64,000 nt of DNA, from the NCBI GenBank assembly GCA_015075445.1, contig JABTUJ010000034.1, positions 47,352 to 111,351 on the forward strand, read 5' to 3'. Positions 1 to 8,405 of the stretch are shown here, one piece after another. Each line of letters starts with the position of its first letter. The first letter of the stretch is position 1. This DNA is from Verrucomicrobiales bacterium (GTDB taxonomy: Bacteria; Verrucomicrobiota; Verrucomicrobiia; Limisphaerales; J093). The notes under the pieces were generated by a model, which was not told where the DNA came from, did not search any database, and saw only the letters and a program-made list of their open reading frames with translations. Position numbers and translations under genes: made by a program.

Positions 1-23
1 CGCGAATGACGCGAAAAGCTGTA

Positions 24-48
24 ATTTGCCAGCCGGTGGCTGGCAAAT
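24..48. repeat. 11-bp perfect inverted repeat upstream of the defence island
   Basis: ATTTGCCAGCC and its exact reverse complement are separated by the three bases GGT. The hairpin lies 35 bp before the first island gene. No T-run follows on either strand, so it is not an obvious terminator. It could be an operator, a leader hairpin or a small dispersed repeat. The GCCAGCC core also occurs in the terminator hairpin downstream of nrdJ (16613-16638). Confidence 0.6.
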
Positions 49-83
49 CAGGCGTGGGCGGGACAATCTAGAGCAAGGCGAAT

Positions 84-1247
84 ATGAACTTCAAAGAACT
101 GGTCGAGTTGATGGAGCGGACGGACGCCGCGCTAAGGCACCATGCGGTAAGGTCCATTGACCGGGCCTTGGTCGTGCGCAACTGGCTCTTGGGGCGCCAC
201 ATCATCGAGTATGAGCAGAGCGGGTTGGACCGTGCCCAGTACGGGGAGCGCCTGCTTCCCGAACTGGCCCGGCGTCTCGGGAATACCGGGCGCAAGGGCT
301 TCTCGGAAACAAACCTGCGCCTGTTCCGCCAGTTCTACCGCAGCCATCCAGAGATTCATCAGACGCCGTCTGATGAATCGAGCCGCCACATTCCAGGCGC
401 CACCGTCGGCGAGCTCCAGCCGATGGCGCGCGACCTGGAAGCAATTCGTCAGACAGTGTCTGATGAATTGGCCGCGCGCTTCCCCTTGCCGTGGTCGCAC
501 TACGCTTTTCTCATACAAATCTCCAGTTCCGCGGAACGGCGTTTCTATGAACTCGAGGCCGCCAAGGCGAACTGGTCTTTGCGCGAGCTAAAGCGGCAGT
601 TCAACTCCGGGCTTTATGAACGGCTGGCACTGAGCCGGGACAACGCCGCCGTCCAGGAACTCAGCCAAAAGGGCCAGATTCTCGCCAAGCCGGCGGATGC
701 GGTCAAGGACCCCTACGTGCTTGAATTCCTTGGCTTGCAGGAGCAGCCCGCCTATTCCGAGTCGGACTTCGAGCAGGCCATTATTGACAAGCTGGAGCAT
801 TTTCTCCTCGAACTGGGCAAGGGCTTCCTTTTCCACTCTCGCCAATTTCGTCTGACTTTCGACGAAAAGCATTTCTGGGTGGACCTGGTTTTCTACAACC
901 GCCTGCTGCGATGTTTCGTTCTGCTCGACCTGAAAATCGGCGAACTAACCCATCAAGACCTCGGCCAGATGCAGATGTATGTGAACTACTTCGACCGCGA
1001 AGTCAACGCGGAGGACGAGAATCCCACCATCGGCATTCTGCTCTGCAAAACCAAGAATGATGCCTTGGTGGAAATGACCCTCCCGGAAGGTAACTCCACC
1101 ATCTTCGCCAGCCGGTATCAGTTGTACCTGCCCTCAAAGGAGGAATTGAAGGCGCAACTGCAAGGGACATCTGCGAAACTGCCCGCGGAAGACGCAGAAG
1201 AAGAGCCCGCGAATGGCGCGAATGATCCGAAAGGGAGAAAACACTGA
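84..1247 (+). CDS. DUF1016 (YhcG-type) PDDEXK nuclease
   Basis: 387 residues, the usual length for the DUF1016/YhcG family. The N-terminal 160 residues match the helical DUF1016_N part (LVVRNWLLGRHI, GFSETNLRLFRQFY). The C-terminal 170 residues carry the PDDEXK-type nuclease signature: an aspartate in DLVFYNR followed by LLDLK, giving the D...(D/E)xK pattern, then a conserved QMQMYVNYFD helix. Family members sit in restriction-modification and defence loci and are presumed DNA nucleases. The start ATG is preceded by AAGG-like sequence. The stop lies two bases before the next ATG, so the gene is probably the first cistron of the island. Two palindromic elements (353-379, 442-470) sit inside the N-terminal coding region and encode the similar peptides HQTPSDES and RQTVSDEL. 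The gene may continue an operon starting left of the window. Confidence 0.85.
   Translation: MNFKELVELMERTDAALRHHAVRSIDRALVVRNWLLGRHIIEYEQSGLDRAQYGERLLPELARRLGNTGRKGFSETNLRLFRQFYRSHPEIHQTPSDESSRHIPGATVGELQPMARDLEAIRQTVSDELAARFPLPWSHYAFLIQISSSAERRFYELEAAKANWSLRELKRQFNSGLYERLALSRDNAAVQELSQKGQILAKPADAVKDPYVLEFLGLQEQPAYSESDFEQAIIDKLEHFLLELGKGFLFHSRQFRLTFDEKHFWVDLVFYNRLLRCFVLLDLKIGELTHQDLGQMQMYVNYFDREVNAEDENPTIGILLCKTKNDALVEMTLPEGNSTIFASRYQLYLPSKEELKAQLQGTSAKLPAEDAEEEPANGANDPKGRKH
353..379. repeat. intragenic palindromic element, copy 1
   Basis: Perfect inverted repeat: 13-bp arms GATTCATCAGACG / CGTCTGATGAATC around a single C. It lies in frame inside the DUF1016 gene and encodes IHQTPSDES. Copy 2 at 442-470 shares the TCAGAC / GTCTGATGAAT core, which suggests a small mobile palindrome inserted in coding sequence rather than chance. 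Confidence 0.75.
442..470. repeat. intragenic palindromic element, copy 2
   Basis: Inverted repeat with 13-bp arms (CAATTCGTCAGAC / GTCTGATGAATTG), a 3-bp centre AGT and one mismatch that becomes a G-U pair in RNA. It encodes IRQTVSDEL in the same frame as copy 1, 62 bp further on. Confidence 0.75.
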
Positions 1248-1249
1248 AG

Positions 1250-1921
1250 ATGAAGAGATTCGACTTTTACGAGTTCACGGGGATTCTGACACCGGGGGTG
1301 ATCCTGCTCTACGCGGTGAGCCTGACGGTGCCGGCGGTCACACCGTTCATGGCATCGGCGCAACTGAGTGTGGGGGACTTGGGACTTTTCATCGTGCTGG
1401 CCTACGTGGCGGGGCACCTGGTGCAAAGCCTGGGAAACCTAGTCGAATGGGTTTTCTGGAAGCCATTCGGCGGGATGCCAAGCAACTGGGTGATCGCGGG
1501 GCGGACACCGGGCTACCTGAATGCCCAGCAAGTCGAGGCGCTGCCGGGGAAGGTTACGGAAATCCTGAAATGGAACCTGGGCAAAGCGCTGGCGGACATG
1601 ACAGAGAAGGAATGGAAGCCGGTAGTGGGCTCGATCTATGCGGCCGTGCTGGCGGCGGGGCGGTCCGGGCGGGTGGACGTGTTCAACGGCAACTATGGGA
1701 TGCTGCGGGGTGTGGCCAGCGGACTCCTGGTGGCGGCGGTGCTGTGTATCGTGCGGCAAGGTGGCGCCCAGTGGTGGGCGGCTGGCGCGGTGGCCGCGCT
1801 GGCGGTCCTGGCGCTGGTGCGAATGTTCCGGTTCGGCCGGCACTATGCGCGGGAGTTGTTCATCCAGTTCCTGCTATTGCGGCCAGAGAGCTTGGCTACG
1901 CCAAAGAAAGAGAAGGATTAA
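1250..1921 (+). CDS. four-helix membrane protein of the defence island
   Basis: 223 residues, no family recognised with certainty. Hydrophobic segments lie at about residues 12-34, 43-63, 155-170 and 173-190. Between the second and third pairs is a soluble stretch of about 85 residues (WKPFGGMPSNW to VDVFNGNYGM). The C-terminus is basic (RPESLATPKKEKD), so the loops on that side probably face the cytoplasm. It follows the DUF1016 stop directly and ends four bases before the metallo-hydrolase start, so the three genes look co-translated. A GGGAG-type ribosome site lies upstream. Membrane proteins in defence loci often act as effectors that damage the membrane or anchor a complex. Such a role here is inference from position only. 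Confidence 0.6.
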   Translation: MKRFDFYEFTGILTPGVILLYAVSLTVPAVTPFMASAQLSVGDLGLFIVLAYVAGHLVQSLGNLVEWVFWKPFGGMPSNWVIAGRTPGYLNAQQVEALPGKVTEILKWNLGKALADMTEKEWKPVVGSIYAAVLAAGRSGRVDVFNGNYGMLRGVASGLLVAAVLCIVRQGGAQWWAAGAVAALAVLALVRMFRFGRHYARELFIQFLLLRPESLATPKKEKD

Positions 1922-1925
1922 GATT

Positions 1926-3002
1926 ATGGCGACCTCGAACAATGTCTGGACCAAGACCCTTTTCACCTACATGTGGGTCTTCAATGTTGGCCGTGGACTC
2001 TCCGTCTGCGTGCGCTTACCAAACAACATCGGCATTTTGTACGATCTCGGCAGCAGCGAGGACTTCTCGCCTGCGGATTTCGTTGCGAAGGAGATGACGC
2101 CCACGTTTGCCAAGTATTCCGACAGGTCCCTATCCCAGCTATTCATGTCTCACCCCCATGCAGACCACATTGCCGAAGTGGGGAAGGTGACACCGAAAGG
2201 CGAGCTTGATGCCGCGCTGGTCACATGCCCGAATGAAAAGTGCGCAGAAGAGGCCGTTGATCGTTCCCGCTTGGAACGAGATGATAACCGCGATCTCTTA
2301 GCAGCATACAGGAAAACCTACGAAAGCCGGAATCCGCCTCTCCAAACCCTGCAGAGAGACAAGACAACCTGTTGGGTGCCTAATGTCGAATACGGCTTAT
2401 ACTACATGCGCCCTCCATTGGTGAGCAAGGAGCACGAAGCCTCAGATCAGCACTATGGCAATGGCCTCAGCCTAGTAGTCTATTTGCGTCACGGGCACCA
2501 ATCGGTCCTCATCCCGGGAGACCTGACGCCAGAGGTCATGAGGAGGCTTCTGCCCGCCCAACAGGGAATCGAAAAGAGGTACACGTATCTGAGTGGAGAA
2601 CCAGCAGGAACGCCAAACGACTTCTACTCCCGGACGTCAAGCCAACCCAGCCTGAAGACAGTGCTTGGCGACCGGGGGCTGACAATTCTGCTACCGCCCC
2701 ACCACGGTCTTGAGTCTTGCTACTCGGAAGACCTGTTCAATGCCATCAAGGGCGGCAAGCCCATGCTGAACGTCATTTCCGAAAAGCGGCACACCGGCGA
2801 GAACGATGGATCAATCCATCCACGGTATCAGCGTGAGGATGGAGCCATCGGTTCCACTGTGGACAATGAAGGGAAGCAGGAATTTTCCTATTCCGTATCC
2901 ACCCGAAATAGCCAGCACATATTGATCGTGCTTGAAGGCACAAAGCCACGTCCTCGCGTTTACCTTCGTGCCAATCCGTACGCACTCTTGAACATCCCAT
3001 GA
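1926..3002 (+). CDS. ComEC/Rec2-like metallo-beta-lactamase-fold hydrolase
   Basis: 358 residues. The MBL metal site is visible as SHPHADHIAE (HxHxDH, about residue 75), a later GLSLVVYLRHGHQSVLIPGD strand pair with an aspartate ligand, and LLPPHHG as the distal histidine motif. The order of motifs and the FNVGRGLSV opening resemble the soluble MBL domain of ComEC, which degrades or handles DNA; stand-alone versions are frequent in defence islands. The ATG at 1926 was chosen because AAGGA precedes it and the fold begins immediately after; the frame is open further upstream over the membrane-protein gene. No membrane segments are visible, so a cytoplasmic enzyme is expected. Substrate unknown: nucleic acid or nucleotide is likely but not shown. 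Confidence 0.75.
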   Translation: MATSNNVWTKTLFTYMWVFNVGRGLSVCVRLPNNIGILYDLGSSEDFSPADFVAKEMTPTFAKYSDRSLSQLFMSHPHADHIAEVGKVTPKGELDAALVTCPNEKCAEEAVDRSRLERDDNRDLLAAYRKTYESRNPPLQTLQRDKTTCWVPNVEYGLYYMRPPLVSKEHEASDQHYGNGLSLVVYLRHGHQSVLIPGDLTPEVMRRLLPAQQGIEKRYTYLSGEPAGTPNDFYSRTSSQPSLKTVLGDRGLTILLPPHHGLESCYSEDLFNAIKGGKPMLNVISEKRHTGENDGSIHPRYQREDGAIGSTVDNEGKQEFSYSVSTRNSQHILIVLEGTKPRPRVYLRANPYALLNIP

Positions 3003-3096
3003 ACTTAACACTGCACAAACCTGTCGGGAAAGATGACGATCATGGGCACGATATCCGAACTGCTGTTCCGGACGTTGAATATGAGGAAATGACATT

Positions 3097-6000
3097 ATGA
3101 CCGACAAATCCCGCCTCATCGAGGTCGCCTTTCCGCTGAAGCAGGCCTCCCTGGATTCGGTGCATGAGAAGAACGTGCGTCACGGTCATATTTCGACCCT
3201 GCATATCTGGCCGGCGCGGCGACCTCTGGCGGCGTGCCGGGCGGCGCTGATCGCCACCCTGCTGCCGGACCCGGGCGATGCGGAGGAACGGGCGAAGCTC
3301 CTCGAAAAGCTCGGCGGTCGGGTGGTGCCCACGGTCAAGAAGAAGAAGATGCCGAACGGCAAGATCGAGGAAATCCAGGCCGAGGAAACCGTGGGCGGCA
3401 TCCTCCACTGGGGTCGCGAGAACGGACCCGACCTCGACTGGTTCCGCCAGAGAATCCGCGAGGCTTACGGGGGACGAGCGCCCAAGGTGCTCGATCCGTT
3501 CGCCGGCGGCGGCGCGATCCCACTGGAAGCGATGCGGCTGGGGTGCGAAGCCACGGCGATCGACATCAACCCCGTGGCGTGGTTCATCCTGAAATGCACG
3601 TTGGAATATCCGCAGAAACTGACCGGGAAGAAGTTGCCGCTGCCCGACTTCATCCTCGAAGACCGCGAGTTCATGGAGCAATTCTGCAAGGCGCACAAGT
3701 TGCCACTGCCCGCGAAACACGCCAGGCACGCCAAAGGAAGGCCGGGCGACCACGCCGATGAGTTTCCCGATCTTTCGCGTCATTTCGCGTCTTTGGCGGG
3801 CCACTATGAAGCCGACCTCGCCTGGCACGTCCGCGCTTGGGGCCGCTGGGTGCTCAAACGGGCGCGCCCGGAACTGGCCGAGCTTTACCCCACCTACGCA
3901 AGCTGGGAGCCGGTGCTGGCCACGGAACAACACAAGGTGCCCAGGGCCTGGCTGGTCCAATGGAAGAAGGAGCACGCCGCCGCAATCGAGGCCAGGGGAT
4001 TGCGCCTTTGCCCGCTGACGCCGGAGGGCGAGGTGGATCAGAAGAAGCTGAACGAGGAGTTCAGCGCGGAATACCTGGCGGAGCCAACGAAACCGCGCTG
4101 GGTGCCCAAACCGACCGTTGCCTACCTGTGGGCGCGGACGGTGCGGAACAGTCAGCATCTTGAAACAACGGTGCCACTACTCAAGACGTGCTGGCTCTGC
4201 AAAACCGACAGCACGAGAGTTCTGCTCACGCTCCGGCCGAAGGAGGACCGAACCGGTGTCGCGTTCGGAATCCAGCAGGATGTGCCGAAGGTAGGTGGCA
4301 ATGCCGCGCAGCGCCGGGAGCACGACAAACGCATCTCAGCCGGCACGATGTCGCGCACCGGGGCCAGGTGTCCGGTGCATGGCAACATCATTGAGATGGA
4401 CGTCATCCGTGACGAGGGCAAGCGCGGAAGACTCGGTATGGTACTGACGGCGGTGGCGTTGGATGGACAGACCGGGAAGGAGTTCCGGCTGCCTACGCAG
4501 TTTGAGATCGAGATAGCGACGGGAGCCGAGAGAACCGTGGAACGTGTGTTTGAAGAGGTTCCTTTCGGTGTTCCGCACGAGGCTTTGCCCAGCAAGGAAG
4601 CCCTGGGCTTTCGAGTGCCGCTTTACGGAATTGACGAATGGCACAAGCTCTACACGCGCCGACAGCTTCTCGCCCTCGGTGTCTTCGTTAAGGCGACCCG
4701 CAGGTCTGCCGAGGCGCTGAAACGAGCTGGTTTACCGCAGGAGTGGCGCGAGGCGCTGTTCGCGTATCTCGTTTGCGGATTCGAAAGGCTGGTGGACTTC
4801 TGCAATGTCAACACACAGTGGAAGACCGACGTGCCCACGATCAACCACGCGCTGGTGCGGTTCGCGATCCAGATCACCTGGGACTTTGCGGAGGGTAACA
4901 CGATCGGTAAACTGGCGGGTTCCTACCTCCTCTGCCTGGACCGCATCGCCATTGGTCTGGAGACGTTCCGCTCGCTGCCGGCGGACCTGCCAGCGCCGAC
5001 GCTATTGTGCCAGTCCGCCATCGGGCACAACATCAAAGCCGACATCGTGGTGACGGACCCGCCGTACTACGACGCGATTCCCTACTCGGACCTGATGGAC
5101 TGGTTCTACGTCTGGCTCCGCCGTTGCGCAGCCGACTTCTCCGAAGCATATGCGAACGCGATGGAGAAGCCCGTGGGGCCGAAGTGGGACCAGGAGAAGC
5201 AGGACGGCGAACTGATCGACGACGCCAGCCGTCACCATGGCGACGCGGCTGTCTCGATGAAGACCTACGAGGAGGGCATGGCGCGGGTGTTCAGGCGGTG
5301 TGCGGAACTGCTCGCGCCCGACGGTCGCGTCGTGGTGGTCTTCGCAAACAAGCAACCCAAGGCGTGGGAGACCCTGGCCGCATCGTTCGTTAAGGCGGGA
5401 TTCGTGGTGGAAGGAAGTTGGCCGATCCAGACGGAGCAACCGAGCCGGACACGCGGGCAAGCCTCCGCGGCTTTGGCGTCATCGGTCTGGTTGGTGGGTA
5501 AGAACCGCCACCCGGCAGCGCGTCCCGGCTGGGACAACATCGTGTTGAAGCAGATGCGCGAGCGAATTGCTGTGCGCCTACGGGAATTCTGGGACGCCGG
5601 GATCCGCGGCCCTGACTTTGTGTGGGCGGCCACCGGGCCGGCGATGGAAGCCTACAGCCAATACCCGGTAGTGAAGAAGGCGAACAAGCCGAATGAATTG
5701 ATGAGCGTGTCGGAATTCTTGCGGCACGTACGACGGATGGTGCTGGATTTCGTGGTGGGCCGGGTGTTGTCGAAGGCCACCGGCGGGGGCGAGGCGGCGA
5801 CAGAGGAACTGGATGACGTGACGACCTACTACCTGCTGCACCGGAACGATTTCAAGATGGGCGAGGCGCCATCGGGCGCGTGCATTCTCTACTGCGTGTC
5901 ATGCAACCTGTCCGACCGGGATCTGGTGGATGCCTTTGACCTGTTGGTGCCGAGCGGCGGGACAAACGACGGGGATGAGGAGGAGGAACAGGCGGGAGAC

Positions 6001-6447
6001 GATGACGAAGAGATGGCGGAAGGGTCCAGCAGCACCTTCAAGCTGAAGCCGTGGAACAAGAGGAAGCGGCCGGGCATGGGCTATGACCCGGTGGTGGACA
6101 GCCCCAGGGCGCGGAACGACGCGGCCCAAGGGAGGCTGTTCCAGGAAGGGCCGGAGAAGCCGCGAACGCGGATCATTCCGCTGATAGACCAGATTCACCG
6201 GCTGATGCACCTGTGGAAGGCCGGCGACGTGGTGAAGGTGGACGAATACCTGAACAGCAAGTCGCTACGAACGAACGCGCTGTTCCCGCCCGTGCTGCAA
6301 GCGGTGATTGAGATGGCGGACGCGGGGTCAGAAGAGCGGTCCATCCTGGAGAGCCTGAGCAACCATGTGCAAGGGCGGAGCGTGCGGGCCGAGTATCAGG
6401 GTGAGATCTTCACCCAAAATCCGGCAGGGGAAACGGAAGGTGTGTAG
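3097..6447 (+). CDS. DUF1156-type DNA adenine/cytosine-N4 methyltransferase
   Basis: 1,116 residues. The N-terminus (IEVAFPLKQASLDSVHEKN, then HISTLHIWPARRPLA) is the DUF1156 signature. SAM-binding motif I is LDPFAGGGAIPLEAMRLG at about residue 130, followed by AIDINPVAW. Catalytic motif IV is TDPPYYDAIPYSDL at about residue 653. The long insert between them contains a cysteine group (CWLCK, CPVHG) that could bind zinc. A strongly acidic stretch (DEEEEQAGDDDEEM) lies near residue 965 before a basic linker. Family members modify host DNA in anti-phage systems paired with a DUF499 ATPase, which is present at 8406-11719. The start is preceded by GAGGAA. Expected role: self/non-self marking. Whether it targets N6-adenine or N4-cytosine cannot be read from DPPY alone. 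Confidence 0.88.
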   Translation: MTDKSRLIEVAFPLKQASLDSVHEKNVRHGHISTLHIWPARRPLAACRAALIATLLPDPGDAEERAKLLEKLGGRVVPTVKKKKMPNGKIEEIQAEETVGGILHWGRENGPDLDWFRQRIREAYGGRAPKVLDPFAGGGAIPLEAMRLGCEATAIDINPVAWFILKCTLEYPQKLTGKKLPLPDFILEDREFMEQFCKAHKLPLPAKHARHAKGRPGDHADEFPDLSRHFASLAGHYEADLAWHVRAWGRWVLKRARPELAELYPTYASWEPVLATEQHKVPRAWLVQWKKEHAAAIEARGLRLCPLTPEGEVDQKKLNEEFSAEYLAEPTKPRWVPKPTVAYLWARTVRNSQHLETTVPLLKTCWLCKTDSTRVLLTLRPKEDRTGVAFGIQQDVPKVGGNAAQRREHDKRISAGTMSRTGARCPVHGNIIEMDVIRDEGKRGRLGMVLTAVALDGQTGKEFRLPTQFEIEIATGAERTVERVFEEVPFGVPHEALPSKEALGFRVPLYGIDEWHKLYTRRQLLALGVFVKATRRSAEALKRAGLPQEWREALFAYLVCGFERLVDFCNVNTQWKTDVPTINHALVRFAIQITWDFAEGNTIGKLAGSYLLCLDRIAIGLETFRSLPADLPAPTLLCQSAIGHNIKADIVVTDPPYYDAIPYSDLMDWFYVWLRRCAADFSEAYANAMEKPVGPKWDQEKQDGELIDDASRHHGDAAVSMKTYEEGMARVFRRCAELLAPDGRVVVVFANKQPKAWETLAASFVKAGFVVEGSWPIQTEQPSRTRGQASAALASSVWLVGKNRHPAARPGWDNIVLKQMRERIAVRLREFWDAGIRGPDFVWAATGPAMEAYSQYPVVKKANKPNELMSVSEFLRHVRRMVLDFVVGRVLSKATGGGEAATEELDDVTTYYLLHRNDFKMGEAPSGACILYCVSCNLSDRDLVDAFDLLVPSGGTNDGDEEEEQAGDDDEEMAEGSSSTFKLKPWNKRKRPGMGYDPVVDSPRARNDAAQGRLFQEGPEKPRTRIIPLIDQIHRLMHLWKAGDVVKVDEYLNSKSLRTNALFPPVLQAVIEMADAGSEERSILESLSNHVQGRSVRAEYQGEIFTQNPAGETEGV

Positions 6448-6495
6448 GAAGAAGCTGGGCAGAGTTCCTCGAAACAGTTATGAAAGGACCTAAAT

Positions 6496-7767
6496 ATGAT
6501 TACAGCCATTGAAGCCCGCCGCTACCGGTGCCTGCGGTACGCCCGGCAAGATCTGGACGCGTTCCATGTCTTAGTCGGTCCCAACGCGAGCGGGAAGTCA
6601 ACCTTCCTGGACGTGGTCGGCTTTCTCGGAAAGTTGGTGTCGGACGGACTGGACGCCGCAGTGCGGGAACGCACCCAGAACATCGAGGACTTGATGTGGG
6701 GTCGCAGGGGTGACGGGTTTGAAATGGCCATTGAGGCGCGGATACCGCAAGCGCGACTGAGTGCTACCGCAGAGGGAAAGGCGAAGGGATTTGACACCAT
6801 ACGTTACGAGGTGCAGATCGGATTCGATTCGGGGACCGGGGAATACGGGATCAACCATGAGCGCGCCATTCTAAAGCGGGCGACAGTGCGGGCGACAACC
6901 GAACGGAACGGGGTGTTCCCCTTTGCCAGGCAAGAACCAGCGACCATCATGAGCGGGCGAGCTACCAGGCAGGAGAGGTCCGTGCTGATGAAGAAGAAGG
7001 GCGGAAATGACAACTTCTATTCGGAGGCGACCGAGGAGTCCGGGAAGGGGTGGTTTCCGTCAATAAAGCTTGGTCCGAGAAAATCCGCTTTGGGAAATCT
7101 GCCGGAAGATGAAGCTAAGTTTCCCGTGAGTACCTGGCTGAAGGCGTTCCTGAGCCAGGGCGTTCAACCGCTGGTTCTAAACAGCCTGCTTATCCGCCGG
7201 GCAAGCCCCCCCGGGCAGGGCAAGGTATTCCGTCCAGACGGGTCGAACCTCCCCTGGGTGGTCCATGAGTTGCAGAAACAAGCTCCCGAACGGGTGAAGG
7301 ACTGGATCGAGCACGTACGAACGGCGTTGCCCGATTTGACTGGGTTGAGGGTGATCGAGCGGGAGGACGATAAGCACCGGTATCTTGTACTGCAGTACGA
7401 GGGAGGTCTGGAAGTACCATCGTGGATGGCTTCCGACGGCACGTTGCGACTCCTGGCGCTGACGCTTCCGGCATACCTTCCTGAACTGAGTGGTGTGTTT
7501 CTGATCGAGGAGCCGGAGAATGGCATTCACCCGAAAGCTGTGGAAACGGTTTTCCAATCGCTATCCTCAACCTACGGGGCGCAGGTATTGCTGGCGACCC
7601 ATTCTCCGGTGATCCTTAGCATTGTGGAACCCAAACAAGTGTTGTGCTTCGCCAAAACCAGCGACGGAGCTTCGGACATTGTTTCGGGAAATGAGCATCC
7701 CGCCCTGAGGGACTGGCGCGGAGAAACCAACCTCGGCGTATTGTTCGCAGGAGGGGTGCTCGGATGA
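6496..7767 (+). CDS. AAA15/OLD-like ATPase of the defence island
   Basis: 423 residues. Walker A is GPNASGKST at about residue 28. Walker B is VFLIEEPENGIHPKA near residue 333, and LLATHSPVIL near residue 367 gives the switch histidine: the standard layout of AAA_15/AAA_21 SMC-like ATPases. A central insert of about 150 residues (KKKGGNDNFYSEA onward) separates the ATPase lobes. Its stop overlaps the next start (ATGA), so it is translationally coupled to the small TOPRIM-like protein. That pairing resembles ATPase/TOPRIM modules such as OLD, PARIS (AriA/AriB) and the MAD3/MAD4 pair of methylation-associated defence systems. AAAGGA precedes the ATG. Likely sensor or motor of the pair; not a transporter ATPase, as no ABC signature LSGGQ is seen. 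Confidence 0.82.
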   Translation: MITAIEARRYRCLRYARQDLDAFHVLVGPNASGKSTFLDVVGFLGKLVSDGLDAAVRERTQNIEDLMWGRRGDGFEMAIEARIPQARLSATAEGKAKGFDTIRYEVQIGFDSGTGEYGINHERAILKRATVRATTERNGVFPFARQEPATIMSGRATRQERSVLMKKKGGNDNFYSEATEESGKGWFPSIKLGPRKSALGNLPEDEAKFPVSTWLKAFLSQGVQPLVLNSLLIRRASPPGQGKVFRPDGSNLPWVVHELQKQAPERVKDWIEHVRTALPDLTGLRVIEREDDKHRYLVLQYEGGLEVPSWMASDGTLRLLALTLPAYLPELSGVFLIEEPENGIHPKAVETVFQSLSSTYGAQVLLATHSPVILSIVEPKQVLCFAKTSDGASDIVSGNEHPALRDWRGETNLGVLFAGGVLG

Positions 7768-8393
7768 ACCAATCACCTGCACAACGGGACTTGGTGGTGG
7801 TGGTGGCAGACAAGGACATGGAGTACGCCGCGCACGGGCTTTTGAACCGGCAGAAGGCGCTCGGAATGAGAGTGGTGAGCGCGGAGGTGTTTGCCCACCC
7901 TGAACACGACCCCGGGTGCTATTTGCGGTCACACACCTTTTTGAGGTCCATGGTGAACAAGTACGCCAAGGCAATTGTGTTGTTCGACCGTGATGGTTGT
8001 GGTGCGGAAGCACTGACGCGGGCGGAACTGGAAGCCGAGGTCGAAGGGAGGCTCGAAAGCTCGGGATGGAAAGGAAGATGCGGGGTGGTCGTATTGGATC
8101 CGGAGCTGGAGGTGTGGGTGTGGAGCGACTCGCCGCACGTTGCGGAGATCCTGGGGTGGAGGAGGCGAACTCCCCCGTTACCGGAGTGGCTTAAGAATGA
8201 GCAGTTTTGGCACGAGGGAGCAGCGAAACCCCACGCCCCAAAGGAGGCGATGCAAGCGGTCCTCCGGTTGACTCAGTTGCCGCGTTCGGCATCACGATAC
8301 AAGCAACTGGCGGAGGCGGTCAGCTTAGACCGTTGCCGCGATGCGGCATTCTTAAAACTGAAACGGACTCTTCAAGCGTGGTTTCCTCAATAG
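7764..8393 (+). CDS. TOPRIM-like partner of the AAA ATPase (MAD4-like)
   Basis: 209 residues. VVVVADKDMEYAAHGLL near the N-terminus and AIVLFDRDGCGAE near residue 75 place acidic residues where TOPRIM-type folds carry their metal-binding E and DxD. WVWSDSPHV and a C-terminal helix with PRSASRYKQL resemble the small acidic-loop proteins found next to AAA15 ATPases. The four-base overlap with the ATPase (ATGA) implies stoichiometric synthesis. If catalytic it would be a nuclease, with the ATPase as regulator. Family assignment is by motif and neighbour, so alternatives such as a non-catalytic adaptor remain open. Confidence 0.55.
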   Translation: MNQSPAQRDLVVVVADKDMEYAAHGLLNRQKALGMRVVSAEVFAHPEHDPGCYLRSHTFLRSMVNKYAKAIVLFDRDGCGAEALTRAELEAEVEGRLESSGWKGRCGVVVLDPELEVWVWSDSPHVAEILGWRRRTPPLPEWLKNEQFWHEGAAKPHAPKEAMQAVLRLTQLPRSASRYKQLAEAVSLDRCRDAAFLKLKRTLQAWFPQ

Positions 8394-8405
8394 AGAAAGG
8401 TATTT

